Positions 46,506-54,320 of a stretch of 64,000 bases of DNA are shown in pieces. The DNA lies in contig URRF01000001.1 of assembly GCA_900550145.1 (NCBI GenBank), positions 26,225 through 90,224 on the forward strand, read 5' to 3'. A model generated the notes under the pieces. The model was given only the letters and a program-made list of their open reading frames with translations. It did no database searches and was not told where the DNA came from. Position numbers and translations under genes: made by a program. The stretch's first letter is position 1; every line of letters begins with the position of its first letter. Origin of the DNA: an uncultured Mollicutes bacterium. Its GTDB lineage: Bacteria > Bacillota_I > Bacilli_A > RF39 > UBA660.

Positions 46506-47093
46506 TTAATGCCAATTAATAATCTTTTTAATTATTGAAGTAACTGCTTTATTGGCAACAGCATTATTAGAAGTATCATCAAGAACAGCATCTACTTTTA
46601 AAAATATCTGTTCTTGTATAGAAGAAACTTGTTTCCATTTATAATATTTGTCAACTCGTAAAAAATATTGATATTTAGAAATTTTATCTTCTCCAAAATA
46701 CATATACTCGATAGCAACACTTAATCCATCAATACCAGCAATAACAACATTAAGAATCGAAGTTCTTGTAACAATAATATTTTTACTTAAAACAGCATTT
46801 TTTAAATTTAAATAATCTCCTAAAACTATTTCAAGACCTTCAGGATTAGTATTAATATTTATATCTTCAATATTACCCGGAATACGATAAAAACCATTAG
46901 TAAAAATAACGCTATACAATTTTTGCCAATATTCTTCATTAGTAATATCAGTACCATTTGGAACTTGTTTACGAGATATATAATTATAAGAATCATTAGT
47001 AACTAAGCAAAGTTTATCATAATCCTTTCTAATATCCCATACACCATCACAACTAATACTTACTTTTCCTATATTCTTCTCATTAGTAATCAT
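46506..47093 (-). CDS. Hypothetical appendage-region protein (195 aa)
   Basis: The N-terminal half (ISCDGVWDIRKDYDKLCLV, then ISRKQVPNGTDITNEEYWQKL) reads like the short carbohydrate-binding or attachment module found in Bacteroides phage fibre clusters (pattern 'GxWxxxxxYxxxxxV...PxGtxixxxxYW'). The C-terminal part is beta-rich and ends in a short helix. Its ATG overlaps or abuts the stop of the 149-aa gene. A small fibre or fibre-associated protein is likely. Confidence 0.55.
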   Translation of the reverse strand: MITNEKNIGKVSISCDGVWDIRKDYDKLCLVTNDSYNYISRKQVPNGTDITNEEYWQKLYSVIFTNGFYRIPGNIEDININTNPEGLEIVLGDYLNLKNAVLSKNIIVTRTSILNVVIAGIDGLSVAIEYMYFGEDKISKYQYFLRVDKYYKWKQVSSIQEQIFLKVDAVLDDTSNNAVANKAVTSIIKKIINWH

Positions 47094-47094
47094 A

Positions 47095-47544
47095 TCATTT
47101 ATCTTTAATAATTAAATTTTCATCTTTTAGTACAAATTCTTTAGTATCAGAATCTTCAATAACTTGTAAATATCCGCTATCAACATTAACATCTACTTTA
47201 GGAATATTATTTTCACAACTTACTCTTGCTTTAAGATAATTATTATCCAAATAAACAAAAACATCTTGTTGAACATAATCATCTCCAGTATAGAGTTTGT
47301 CAATTTGAGAAGTAATATATTTTATTAGTAAACCAGCTTCTTTATCTTTTTTTAATGCCTTACAAGCTATTGCAGATTGAAAAGTATTCCAACAATCAAT
47401 TATAATTTTATTATTACCTTTACAAGTAGCAGAACAATCATTAATTATTTCTCTACCTATATTAGACATTAAAATAAGTAATTTATGATATATGCAAATA
47501 TAATCTTGTGGAATAGTCAAATAAACATAATTAACTTTACTCAT
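47095..47544 (-). CDS. Hypothetical protein (149 aa)
   Basis: Start ATG at 47544 overlaps the TGA of the 71-aa gene (ATGA), which decides it over a TTG two codons earlier. The protein has a Cys-containing helical N-terminal half (ATCKGNNKIIIDCWNTFQS) and a beta-rich C-terminus (YLKARVSCENNIPKVDVNVD). It ends in TGA next to the 195-aa ATG. It is one of a chain of four coupled small genes upstream of the fibre genes; the function is unknown. Confidence 0.6.
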   Translation of the reverse strand: MSKVNYVYLTIPQDYICIYHKLLILMSNIGREIINDCSATCKGNNKIIIDCWNTFQSAIACKALKKDKEAGLLIKYITSQIDKLYTGDDYVQQDVFVYLDNNYLKARVSCENNIPKVDVNVDSGYLQVIEDSDTKEFVLKDENLIIKDK

Positions 47545-47756
47545 ACACAATTTATATTTAAACTATTAATAATATTAGCAAGATTATTTAATTGTTCTTC
47601 GGTAAATAATTGACTATTTTCTATACAATGTATTAAAACAGGAATAATCATATTCTTTGTTTCACAACATTGATTTTGAACAAAACCAATATTCATCAAA
47701 GCAATACGATTAACTCTATTATTAATATCTCTTATAATTAAATAATTATCTGACAT
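47541..47756 (-). CDS. Hypothetical protein (71 aa)
   Basis: A short protein beginning MSDNYLIIRDINNRVNRIALM with a central Cys pair (NQCCETKN) and a helical C-terminus (EEQLNNLANIINSLN). It overlaps both neighbours by a few bases, so it is translated within the coupled chain 48306 to 46506. Nothing recognised. Confidence 0.55.
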   Translation of the reverse strand: MSDNYLIIRDINNRVNRIALMNIGFVQNQCCETKNMIIPVLIHCIENSQLFTEEQLNNLANIINSLNINCV

Positions 47757-48306
47757 AAGTATGACACTGTTTCATAACAATAGAAATATATCCGTCAATT
47801 TTTATATTAATTTTATTATTTATATTATATAATTTTTCTTCTTTAGAAAATTCATCATTATATATAATTTCAACAACATCTTCGCTTATTTCTGTTTTCC
47901 ATTCAGGTTTTATATAACCGCATATTTTATATAAAAACATTAAATTATATAGCCTATAATAATTAGATTCTACAATATAATGAATATTTTCAATAATATT
48001 TTCTTTATTATTATCTATATTATTAATTACAACAACAGAAGTAGTGTGACGAATAATAGAATTAGCGAATGTTTTAAAAGAATTTTTAATAGCATAATCT
48101 CGTTTTTCTTCAGCATCGTTAAGAATATCTTTAGTGATATAATCTAAAAACGAATTTAATTTACGAAAACATTCAGTAACTTCTTTATTAATTTTAACGG
48201 CATTAGATTCCTTTTTAGTATCAATTACCTTAATTATAATAAGATAAATAAGAACAATAACACCGGGAGTTATTCCTAAACGTAAACTTTCTAACAATTC
48301 TCCCAT
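47746..48306 (-). CDS. Membrane-anchored hypothetical protein (186 aa)
   Basis: One N-terminal membrane helix (about residues 11-28, GITPGVIVLIYLIIIKVI) is followed by a long helical, Lys/Glu/Asn-rich cytoplasmic or periplasmic part. The arrangement resembles phage minor proteins of unknown role. It is the first gene after the terminator at 48317-48358 and starts the coupled small-gene chain. Confidence 0.6.
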   Translation of the reverse strand: MGELLESLRLGITPGVIVLIYLIIIKVIDTKKESNAVKINKEVTECFRKLNSFLDYITKDILNDAEEKRDYAIKNSFKTFANSIIRHTTSVVVINNIDNNKENIIENIHYIVESNYYRLYNLMFLYKICGYIKPEWKTEISEDVVEIIYNDEFSKEEKLYNINNKINIKIDGYISIVMKQCHTYVR

Positions 48307-48316
48307 ACTTTATAAG

Positions 48317-48358
48317 AAAACTATCGTTAAGCTATTTAATAGCAATAACGATAGTTTT
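48317..48358 (-). terminator. Terminator after the 291-aa structural gene
   Basis: The stem AAAACTATCGTTA with TAACGATAGTTTT (13 bp) encloses a loop containing AGCTATTTAATAGC, again an AGCTA-type palindrome. The minus strand continues TTTTCTTAT. It separates capsid genes from the appendage operon. Confidence 0.85.
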
Positions 48359-48370
48359 TATTTTAAAAGT

Positions 48371-49246
48371 TTAACCTGCAAGTGCTTTACAAACAGTTTC
48401 AAAAGCAGTAATTTGTGTAGCACCAGTTGGAAATACAACTTGTACAATTTGATTAACAACTTCATCTCTTGTCTTAACATCTCGAGGTTCAGCAAAAGAC
48501 AGAGTAAAAATAGTAAATCCTTTATCAGCAGCTTCTGAAACTTCAAGAGGATTAAGAGGATAATGAGGTCTCATTAATTCTCCAGCTTCTTGATATGTAT
48601 ATTCAAATCCAGCATCAGCGGCAGCTTTATTTGCTAAATCAATAACATATTGAGCATCTCCGTAAGCAGCTTTTCCTTTCTGAGTAGAAGTAGCAACAAG
48701 ACCAGTGAGTAAATCAGCAGGAATTACTTCATAATCCATGCCTACAACTTGCCCATCAATAGTCAATGTTGCGTCAGAAACAGTAGCTACAACTTTAGAG
48801 CCAACAGTATTATTATTAATAGCTTTAGCCAAAGCCTCTGCAAGCTCATTAGCAGTCTTATTTACATCTTTAATATAAACAGAAGCAGTCCATTTATTAC
48901 GTTGATTAAATCCGACACCCTTTAGAGCAACAATAATTGAATATTCACCAATCGTAGTAGGAGCAGGAATAGTAAATACTTGTTTAAATACTTCACCTGC
49001 TTGATAAACTCCTTTTACATAAGAAAATTTATTTTTATGAATAGGAATTACAACATGACCTCCTTTATTAACAGGACGATTAACAATCAGCATGCAATCT
49101 TTAGTAATCTCTTCACCAGTAGCAGTAGGAGAAATAGTCTTATCAGATTTTCTAAAATAAAAACCAATTGCACCATCAACTACATCATTATTGCTCAAAG
49201 CAGTAGTAGGATAAGCAACGTTTTTACCTAAAAGAAATTGTCGCAT
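48371..49246 (-). CDS. Conserved virion structural protein (291 aa)
   Basis: Codon use is slightly richer than the genome average, suggesting high expression. The sequence starts MRQFLLGKNVAYPTTALS, with beta-rich segments (KGGHVVIPIHKNKFSYVKG, EYSIIVALKGVGFNQRNKW) and a helical middle (ANELAEALAKAIN). The position at the end of the capsid operon, followed by a strong terminator, fits a major accessory capsid or tail protein of crAss-like phages. I cannot choose between these from sequence alone. Confidence 0.55.
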   Translation of the reverse strand: MRQFLLGKNVAYPTTALSNNDVVDGAIGFYFRKSDKTISPTATGEEITKDCMLIVNRPVNKGGHVVIPIHKNKFSYVKGVYQAGEVFKQVFTIPAPTTIGEYSIIVALKGVGFNQRNKWTASVYIKDVNKTANELAEALAKAINNNTVGSKVVATVSDATLTIDGQVVGMDYEVIPADLLTGLVATSTQKGKAAYGDAQYVIDLANKAAADAGFEYTYQEAGELMRPHYPLNPLEVSEAADKGFTIFTLSFAEPRDVKTRDEVVNQIVQVVFPTGATQITAFETVCKALAG

Positions 49247-49281
49247 AACTCTATAACTATTTTAATAAATTAAGAAATCAT

Positions 49282-49986
49282 TTAATTTTTTTGTTGAGAC
49301 ATCGTTGGACTAATAGAAGCAATATACTTTTTAACAGCTAACTGAACTATTTCCTCATGAAGATATTCTGGTAAATCACAATCAACACCTTCATTTTTAC
49401 CTTCAACATTATATTTAACAATCTTAGGATTGTCAATATAGCAAATCTTTATTCCACCAATAACCTTTTTGTCATCACTCTCAGTCTGACCTGTCATAAC
49501 TTTGATTACAGTAAGATAATTTTCAGCTACTTCTGTAAACATTGTTACAATAGGTTCATTAATTGTAGGTCGAGTACAATAATCAGTTAAGGCATCAGAA
49601 AGTCTATCAGGTTCTATTAGTCTACAATGTACATCTTTTTTGCCGTCTTTGTAATCAATATAAAAATCAGTATATAATAAAACATTATGGAAATCAACAA
49701 TAAGTTCAAAAGGATTATTATTAAAATAATCGCTTTCTGTAATATTAGTATGATCAACTCTATAAAGAGTTCTCAAAGCATTAATTGGAGTAATAGAAGC
49801 AGCTTGTGGTAATATTCCAACTTGAAGTGAATTAGCAACATTTTTACTAATTATATTTCTAACAGTTTCATTAATTGCTGCATTCAGATATACGTCTATA
49901 GACTCTGGAAGAATACCTCTAACAAGTTGTAAACCCATTACTTGTCCAAACGTTCTAAACTTATTGTGCATTTCCTGTATAGTCAT
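49282..49986 (-). CDS. Head-tail connector/ring protein (234 aa)
   Basis: The N-terminal helical segment (MTIQEMHNKFRTFGQVMGLQ, then LPESIDVYLNAAINETVRNI) and the beta core (LRTLYRVDHT, FELIVDFHNVLLYTDFYIDY) resemble the connector protein at 37.9-38.6 kb in layout. In crAss-like phages ring proteins below the portal share such folds. It lies one base from the 394-aa gene in the capsid operon. Assignment is by synteny and layout. Confidence 0.55.
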   Translation of the reverse strand: MTIQEMHNKFRTFGQVMGLQLVRGILPESIDVYLNAAINETVRNIISKNVANSLQVGILPQAASITPINALRTLYRVDHTNITESDYFNNNPFELIVDFHNVLLYTDFYIDYKDGKKDVHCRLIEPDRLSDALTDYCTRPTINEPIVTMFTEVAENYLTVIKVMTGQTESDDKKVIGGIKICYIDNPKIVKYNVEGKNEGVDCDLPEYLHEEIVQLAVKKYIASISPTMSQQKN

Positions 49987-49987
49987 A

Positions 49988-51172
49988 TCAAATAAGATTT
50001 AATTTATGATTATAAGCAGCTACCATAGAAGCATTTTTTGGATCTTTAAACCAAGCAATAGCTTCTCCAGTATTAGCACCTATTAATTCTCCATCAGTAG
50101 TAGTAATATTTTGACTATATTGAGAACGAACTAACTCTCCACGGGCAATAAGTTTTTCAATAACAGCCATAAGTTTAATATCCTTATTATATACTATTTT
50201 GTTGAATTTAACAGGTTCATTAGAACTAAATTTATCCAAATCAATTTCCTTATCAAGTTGTGGTCTATTCAAATAGGTAAGAACAGGTAAAGAATTAAGA
50301 ACACAATATTGAATATAAACAGCTTCAAATAAAACACTATCGGCTATACAAGCAACATAATTAGATTTTGCTTTATTAACTTCAAGTCTATATTTGCGAA
50401 GTTTATCAGCTTCTTTCTTATCATCTTTAAAATAAAAACGTATAGAAGTATCAGAATTAATAATAGATATATCTTTTGCTACACTATGATACAACAAACA
50501 GTGTCTATACATAAGATAATCTTCTACATTAATAGGATAACCAACTTTATGTTTTTGAGATTCAAGAAGATTAAGAGCATTAACTTTAGCTTTAATAGCT
50601 GCTTTAATTTCAACATCTCCTCTACGTGGAGCTTTTTGATAAGTCTCTTCGATAGCCTCTTCTTTAGCTTTAAATTTATAATAATCTTTTTTATGATAAT
50701 AATAAAAACTAATATCAAACGTTTTTCCTAATTCATCAACAGGAATACGAATATTATTAAGATATTGTTTTACTCTTAACATAAAAGAAGGATCATTAGG
50801 AGAAAGACCAACAAGATTTGGAAAATATGCGTTGACTTCTTCTTGATTAGCTGAAATAACCTTAGACGAATTAAAACAACTTCCAATATAATCAATACGT
50901 TTAGGAAGTACTTTATCATTTACTTTACGATATAGCGAAGTATTTTTAACAAGCATAATCGTTATAGAACGAACATCAGTATAAGGTTGATTTTCACTTA
51001 AATCTTCTCTGTCAGCACCTTTTTCTATATCAATCTTAGAAGTAGTAGGTTGTTGAATAGTATTAACTACCTCTACAGGAGATTGAACAGAATCTTCAAC
51101 TGTCTGTTTATTTATTTCGGTATTTGGTTTATTAAATCCAAATGTCATACCACTGTCAGAACTATTTTGCAT
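49988..51172 (-). CDS. Conserved capsid-operon protein (394 aa)
   Basis: The first 60 residues are low-complexity and probably disordered. They contain QSPVE (30-34), encoded by a diverged copy of the dispersed motif. The rest is helical with beta segments (FDISFYYYHKKDYYKFKAKE, IRFYFKDDKKEADKLRKYR). It follows the major capsid gene by 24 bases, so it is co-transcribed with it. It may be an internal head or connector-associated protein of the virion; no enzyme motif is seen. Confidence 0.6.
   Translation of the reverse strand: MQNSSDSGMTFGFNKPNTEINKQTVEDSVQSPVEVVNTIQQPTTSKIDIEKGADREDLSENQPYTDVRSITIMLVKNTSLYRKVNDKVLPKRIDYIGSCFNSSKVISANQEEVNAYFPNLVGLSPNDPSFMLRVKQYLNNIRIPVDELGKTFDISFYYYHKKDYYKFKAKEEAIEETYQKAPRRGDVEIKAAIKAKVNALNLLESQKHKVGYPINVEDYLMYRHCLLYHSVAKDISIINSDTSIRFYFKDDKKEADKLRKYRLEVNKAKSNYVACIADSVLFEAVYIQYCVLNSLPVLTYLNRPQLDKEIDLDKFSSNEPVKFNKIVYNKDIKLMAVIEKLIARGELVRSQYSQNITTTDGELIGANTGEAIAWFKDPKNASMVAAYNHKLNLI
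51071..51085 (+). repeat. GC-rich dispersed motif, degenerate copy in 394-aa gene
   Basis: CTCTACAGGAGATTG differs from the consensus at two positions, both synonymous, so QSPVE (residues 30-34) is kept while CCC/TCC become the phage-typical CCT/TCT. Confidence 0.75.
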
Positions 51173-51196
51173 ACGAATTAAATTTATAAATTAAGA

Positions 51197-52675
51197 TTAC
51201 AATTCACACTTAATAAGGAACATCTTGGTAGAATTATTAACTTGAAGACCAAGAGAAGACATAATTTCATATCTACTCATGTCTATTTCAGTAGAAATAT
51301 AATTACTATCAGGAACTCCCCAAGAAGCAGGAATATCACTCATACCTTTAAACACTTTAGCTTTATAGATTTGTCCTTTACGACGAACAATACGAACATT
51401 ACGTTCTCCATCATAAGAACTGAAATCAATAAAACATGCTTGATGAGAAGTAATAGGAAGACCTGTGCGAGGATGAATTTCACCATTCTGTTTAGCAGCT
51501 TCTGCAATAGTTCCTTTATCGAAGAAAGAACAATGTTTAACTGTAACAGTATGACCTTCAACAGTTTTATATTTACGGAAATAAGCACCATATTCAAGAC
51601 CACCGCTCATTGTACCAATTTCTTTATCTCCAAGAGGGGTCAAGAAACCGTTTTGTTTAGCGTCCATTTTCATAGCGTCATCGAAATCTTCAATAAAGCC
51701 TTTACCTCCCATAAGAACAATATCCATAGTTCCACTATCAGTATCTCGATCAAGTACGTCACCAACAATACGTTTAATCTTATTAAGAGTTAAAAATTCT
51801 CCATAAGTATCATAATTAGATTCACGACAAATCTCAAGCATACCAGAAGTATGAGGAATAGGTTTACCATTATCACGATCTTTAAGAGCAATTTCTCCAT
51901 TCATATTGCGGTTATATTCAGCAAGCCAAAGACGTTCTTCATTCATAACACGCATATGAATATGGAATTGACGCATCTCTTCATTAATCCAAAGACGATT
52001 AGTAGTGCCATTATTGTCTTTAAATTCATATTCAGTAACAGTATTTGCCAAATTACCAGCAATTTCTTTAGAATAACGATGGAACTCAAGTTGAGAAGTC
52101 ATTTTACCTGGCCCCATAGAATTGCTTCTATTACCTTTAGAATATGATTCAGAAACAGTAGGAGCAGCCAAACTCCAATATTTACCAACAGCAAGCAATT
52201 CGTCAGAAATATAAGCATTAGGATCTGGATTAGTCAGCTTAATAAGATAAGCATATCCATAAGGAGATTCTCCGCGATCTTTTTGAATACGAACTTGAGT
52301 ACGACCATCAGGTCCAATTAAACCATATTGTTCAATAAACCAATGAGTACTTGTATGAATTTCAACTTCAGCACCACCAAGACCCGGTTTTTTATCAGCA
52401 GGAATATCACAGTGTGTAATAAAATCTGTAAATTTCATACGACCCATAGTATTCCAAGTCCATTGAACAGTAGGAACATCAACTGTACCAGCTTGTCCTT
52501 GACCTTCAGTCATAAATGTCAAAGGAAAACGGTCATCGTCCATACCATAGTTATAAGTAATAAATCCATTTATTTCAGCAGGTTTTTGTAGCTGAAGATA
52601 AGAGATACTATCTTCATTAGAATATCCTCTATCATCATACTTTCCCTGCGAAAGTACACGCATTTTGTAAAACAT
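51197..52675 (-). CDS. Major capsid protein (492 aa)
   Basis: Length, position (between scaffold and connector genes) and characteristic segments identify the crAss-like HK97-fold major capsid protein: MRVLSQGKYDDRGYSNEDS at the N-terminus, a long helix region (MRQFHIHMRVMNEERLWLAE, about 235-255), GDVLDRDTDSGTMDIVLMGG near 310-330, and a C-terminal beta domain ending in SSLGLQVNNSTKMFLIKCEL. Codons are richer in C than in neighbours (TTC, GGC), as expected of a highly expressed gene. ATG at 52675 is used; an ATG four codons later is possible. Confidence 0.85.
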   Translation of the reverse strand: MFYKMRVLSQGKYDDRGYSNEDSISYLQLQKPAEINGFITYNYGMDDDRFPLTFMTEGQGQAGTVDVPTVQWTWNTMGRMKFTDFITHCDIPADKKPGLGGAEVEIHTSTHWFIEQYGLIGPDGRTQVRIQKDRGESPYGYAYLIKLTNPDPNAYISDELLAVGKYWSLAAPTVSESYSKGNRSNSMGPGKMTSQLEFHRYSKEIAGNLANTVTEYEFKDNNGTTNRLWINEEMRQFHIHMRVMNEERLWLAEYNRNMNGEIALKDRDNGKPIPHTSGMLEICRESNYDTYGEFLTLNKIKRIVGDVLDRDTDSGTMDIVLMGGKGFIEDFDDAMKMDAKQNGFLTPLGDKEIGTMSGGLEYGAYFRKYKTVEGHTVTVKHCSFFDKGTIAEAAKQNGEIHPRTGLPITSHQACFIDFSSYDGERNVRIVRRKGQIYKAKVFKGMSDIPASWGVPDSNYISTEIDMSRYEIMSSLGLQVNNSTKMFLIKCEL

Positions 52676-52699
52676 AACTAAATTCTTTTTAAAATAATA

Positions 52700-54004
52700 T
52701 TAATAACTAAAATTAATATCTTTCTTTTGATTATTATTAGTAGGCTTAGTTACTCTATAAGAAGTAGACTTTTCTTTAGCTTTAAAGCGAAGTTTATTTA
52801 CAGTAGCTTTATTGATAGCCATATCTACAAGATTAGAATAATTTCCACCAACAAATTTAAGATAAGCACGAAGAATTTCATCATCTCTACGACTTTCAGG
52901 AGTTTCTTGTAACAAATCTTTTACATAAGCAGATTGTCCATTTTCATCAACTCGATAAATATAATTAAAAAAGTCTTCTGGAGAAGCAGATATTTTCTCA
53001 CCATTACGACTAATAATAATATTTTCGGGAATTTGATAGCCGGCAATATTACGATTTTTAATTACATCATGCACACCATTCCAATATTTTTCAGTGTCAG
53101 CAATCCGTTTATCTTCAACTTCTTTAGCTCGTTTTTCCATTTCTTCTTTATAAGCTCTATCAGATTCTTGTAAACCTTCAAGCTCTTCTTTTGCAATAGC
53201 GGCTAAAGTACCGTTAGATTTAAGATACGCAATATAGTTATCTACATTACCTTTTCTTCCTTGTTCACTCCAAGCAGTTCTAATAATATATTCTTGTTGT
53301 GCTTCATTAGCATCATCAATTGTAATTCCACTTCTATCAGGAATTTCTCCAAATCCTTCAAGAGAATTACCATTAGCAATATAATAATTTAGTACATCAT
53401 TTAAAATAGGATAACGTTGATATAATGTGTTGATAGCAGTTTCGTAATGCTCTTCTTTAGCAGCTTCTATGACTGCATTCATATAAGATTTAATTCCATC
53501 TACTGTATTTTCAAATTCAACAGGTTTATCATTTTCATCTGTAACAGTAATTCCTATAGCATTTTGAATACTTTGAATATTTAATTCTTCAGTATCATCA
53601 TCAAGTTTATCAAGCCCTTCAAGAAAAGACTTAACATCTTTAGCTTCTTTAAATATATTTCCAGAAGTATCTACAAGATTACCTTTATCGTCTACAGTAT
53701 AAGAATTATTTCCAATTTCTACAACATCTCCTTGCGATAATTCGGAATCATCATTGTTGGTACTTTTATTGTCACCACCATCATTTCCTTTGTCATTACC
53801 TTTGTCATCATCATTATTATTTCCTTTGTCATTATTATTGTTACTATTATCTCCATTATTAACATCATCAAGATTAGTAGTATCGTCATCTGGAGCTACA
53901 GTTTGATTAGTAATATTAGTAACATCATTTCTTGTGTTATTCACATCGCCAGAACCGTCATTATTACCGGTTTGCACTTGGCTATCACCAAAACTAAAAT
54001 CCAT
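52700..54004 (-). CDS. Scaffold-like acidic protein (434 aa)
   Basis: ATG at 54004 (MDFSFGDSQVQTGN) is chosen over an upstream ATG that would add 15 hydrophobic residues. Residues about 15-90 are an Asn/Asp/Gly/Lys low-complexity tract, probably disordered; the rest is acidic and helical, with a strong coiled coil (about 245-300, LEGLQESDRAYKEEMEKRAKE cut short here). The basic C-terminus is typical of capsid-binding ends of scaffolds. It lies between portal and major capsid genes, the usual place of a scaffold in crAss-like phages. Confidence 0.7.
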   Translation of the reverse strand: MDFSFGDSQVQTGNNDGSGDVNNTRNDVTNITNQTVAPDDDTTNLDDVNNGDNSNNNNDKGNNNDDDKGNDKGNDGGDNKSTNNDDSELSQGDVVEIGNNSYTVDDKGNLVDTSGNIFKEAKDVKSFLEGLDKLDDDTEELNIQSIQNAIGITVTDENDKPVEFENTVDGIKSYMNAVIEAAKEEHYETAINTLYQRYPILNDVLNYYIANGNSLEGFGEIPDRSGITIDDANEAQQEYIIRTAWSEQGRKGNVDNYIAYLKSNGTLAAIAKEELEGLQESDRAYKEEMEKRAKEVEDKRIADTEKYWNGVHDVIKNRNIAGYQIPENIIISRNGEKISASPEDFFNYIYRVDENGQSAYVKDLLQETPESRRDDEILRAYLKFVGGNYSNLVDMAINKATVNKLRFKAKEKSTSYRVTKPTNNNQKKDINFSY

Positions 54005-54151
54005 AATAGTTATTATTTTGTTATAGTTTACTATCACGAATATAAGCACAAACTATATCATAAACAATATTTATTTCAAAAACAAGAACAGTATAATCGT
54101 CAGTAACTACAATATTATTTATACTGCTTATGTTATATAAGCTATTTTTGA

Positions 54152-54165
54152 AGCTATTTTTAGCT
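54152..54165. repeat. AGCTA-type palindrome
   Basis: AGCTATTTTTAGCT, with a partial direct copy (AAGCTATTTTTG) just before it at about 54140; 148 bases upstream of the scaffold start. Confidence 0.55.
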
Positions 54166-54220
54166 TGATTTTTATTTACATTGAACATTCGGTAACATTG
54201 AAAAAGAAAGCCTAAATTAT

Positions 54221-54234
54221 AGCTAAAAACAGCT
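54221..54234. repeat. AGCTA-type palindrome
   Basis: AGCTAAAAACAGCT in the portal/scaffold gap, 17 bases from the long hairpin. Confidence 0.55.
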
Positions 54235-54251
54235 ATTTATGAATATAATTT

Positions 54252-54293
54252 GCCCTATTTTGATATATCGTTTTTGATATATCAAAATAGGGC
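54252..54293. terminator. Long perfect stem-loop after the portal gene
   Basis: An 18-bp perfect stem (GCCCTATTTTGATATATC and its complement) with a 6-base GTTTTT loop starts 28 bases past the portal stop. It lacks a strong T-run on either strand, so it may be an RNA-processing or protection hairpin rather than a standard terminator. Confidence 0.6.
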
Positions 54294-54320
54294 AACAACA
54301 TAACTAACTATATCAATAAC

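Larger units (their letters stand above)
54005..54320. other. Intergenic gap between portal and scaffold genes
   Basis: This is the largest gene-free gap in the window (316 bases). In minus-strand order it has a long perfect hairpin (54252-54293), an AGCTA-type palindrome (54221-54234), a second one (54152-54165, preceded by a partial copy) and about 150 bases of AT-rich DNA before the scaffold start. No tRNA or small gene was recognised. It probably holds a terminator or processing site and the promoter for the capsid operon. Confidence 0.6.

Noticed and set aside
50621..50633. CTCTACGTGGAGC as another copy of the dispersed motif
   Set aside because: It lacks the GGGGG run and the flanking GAT/TTG; the match is limited to CTCTACG and could be chance.
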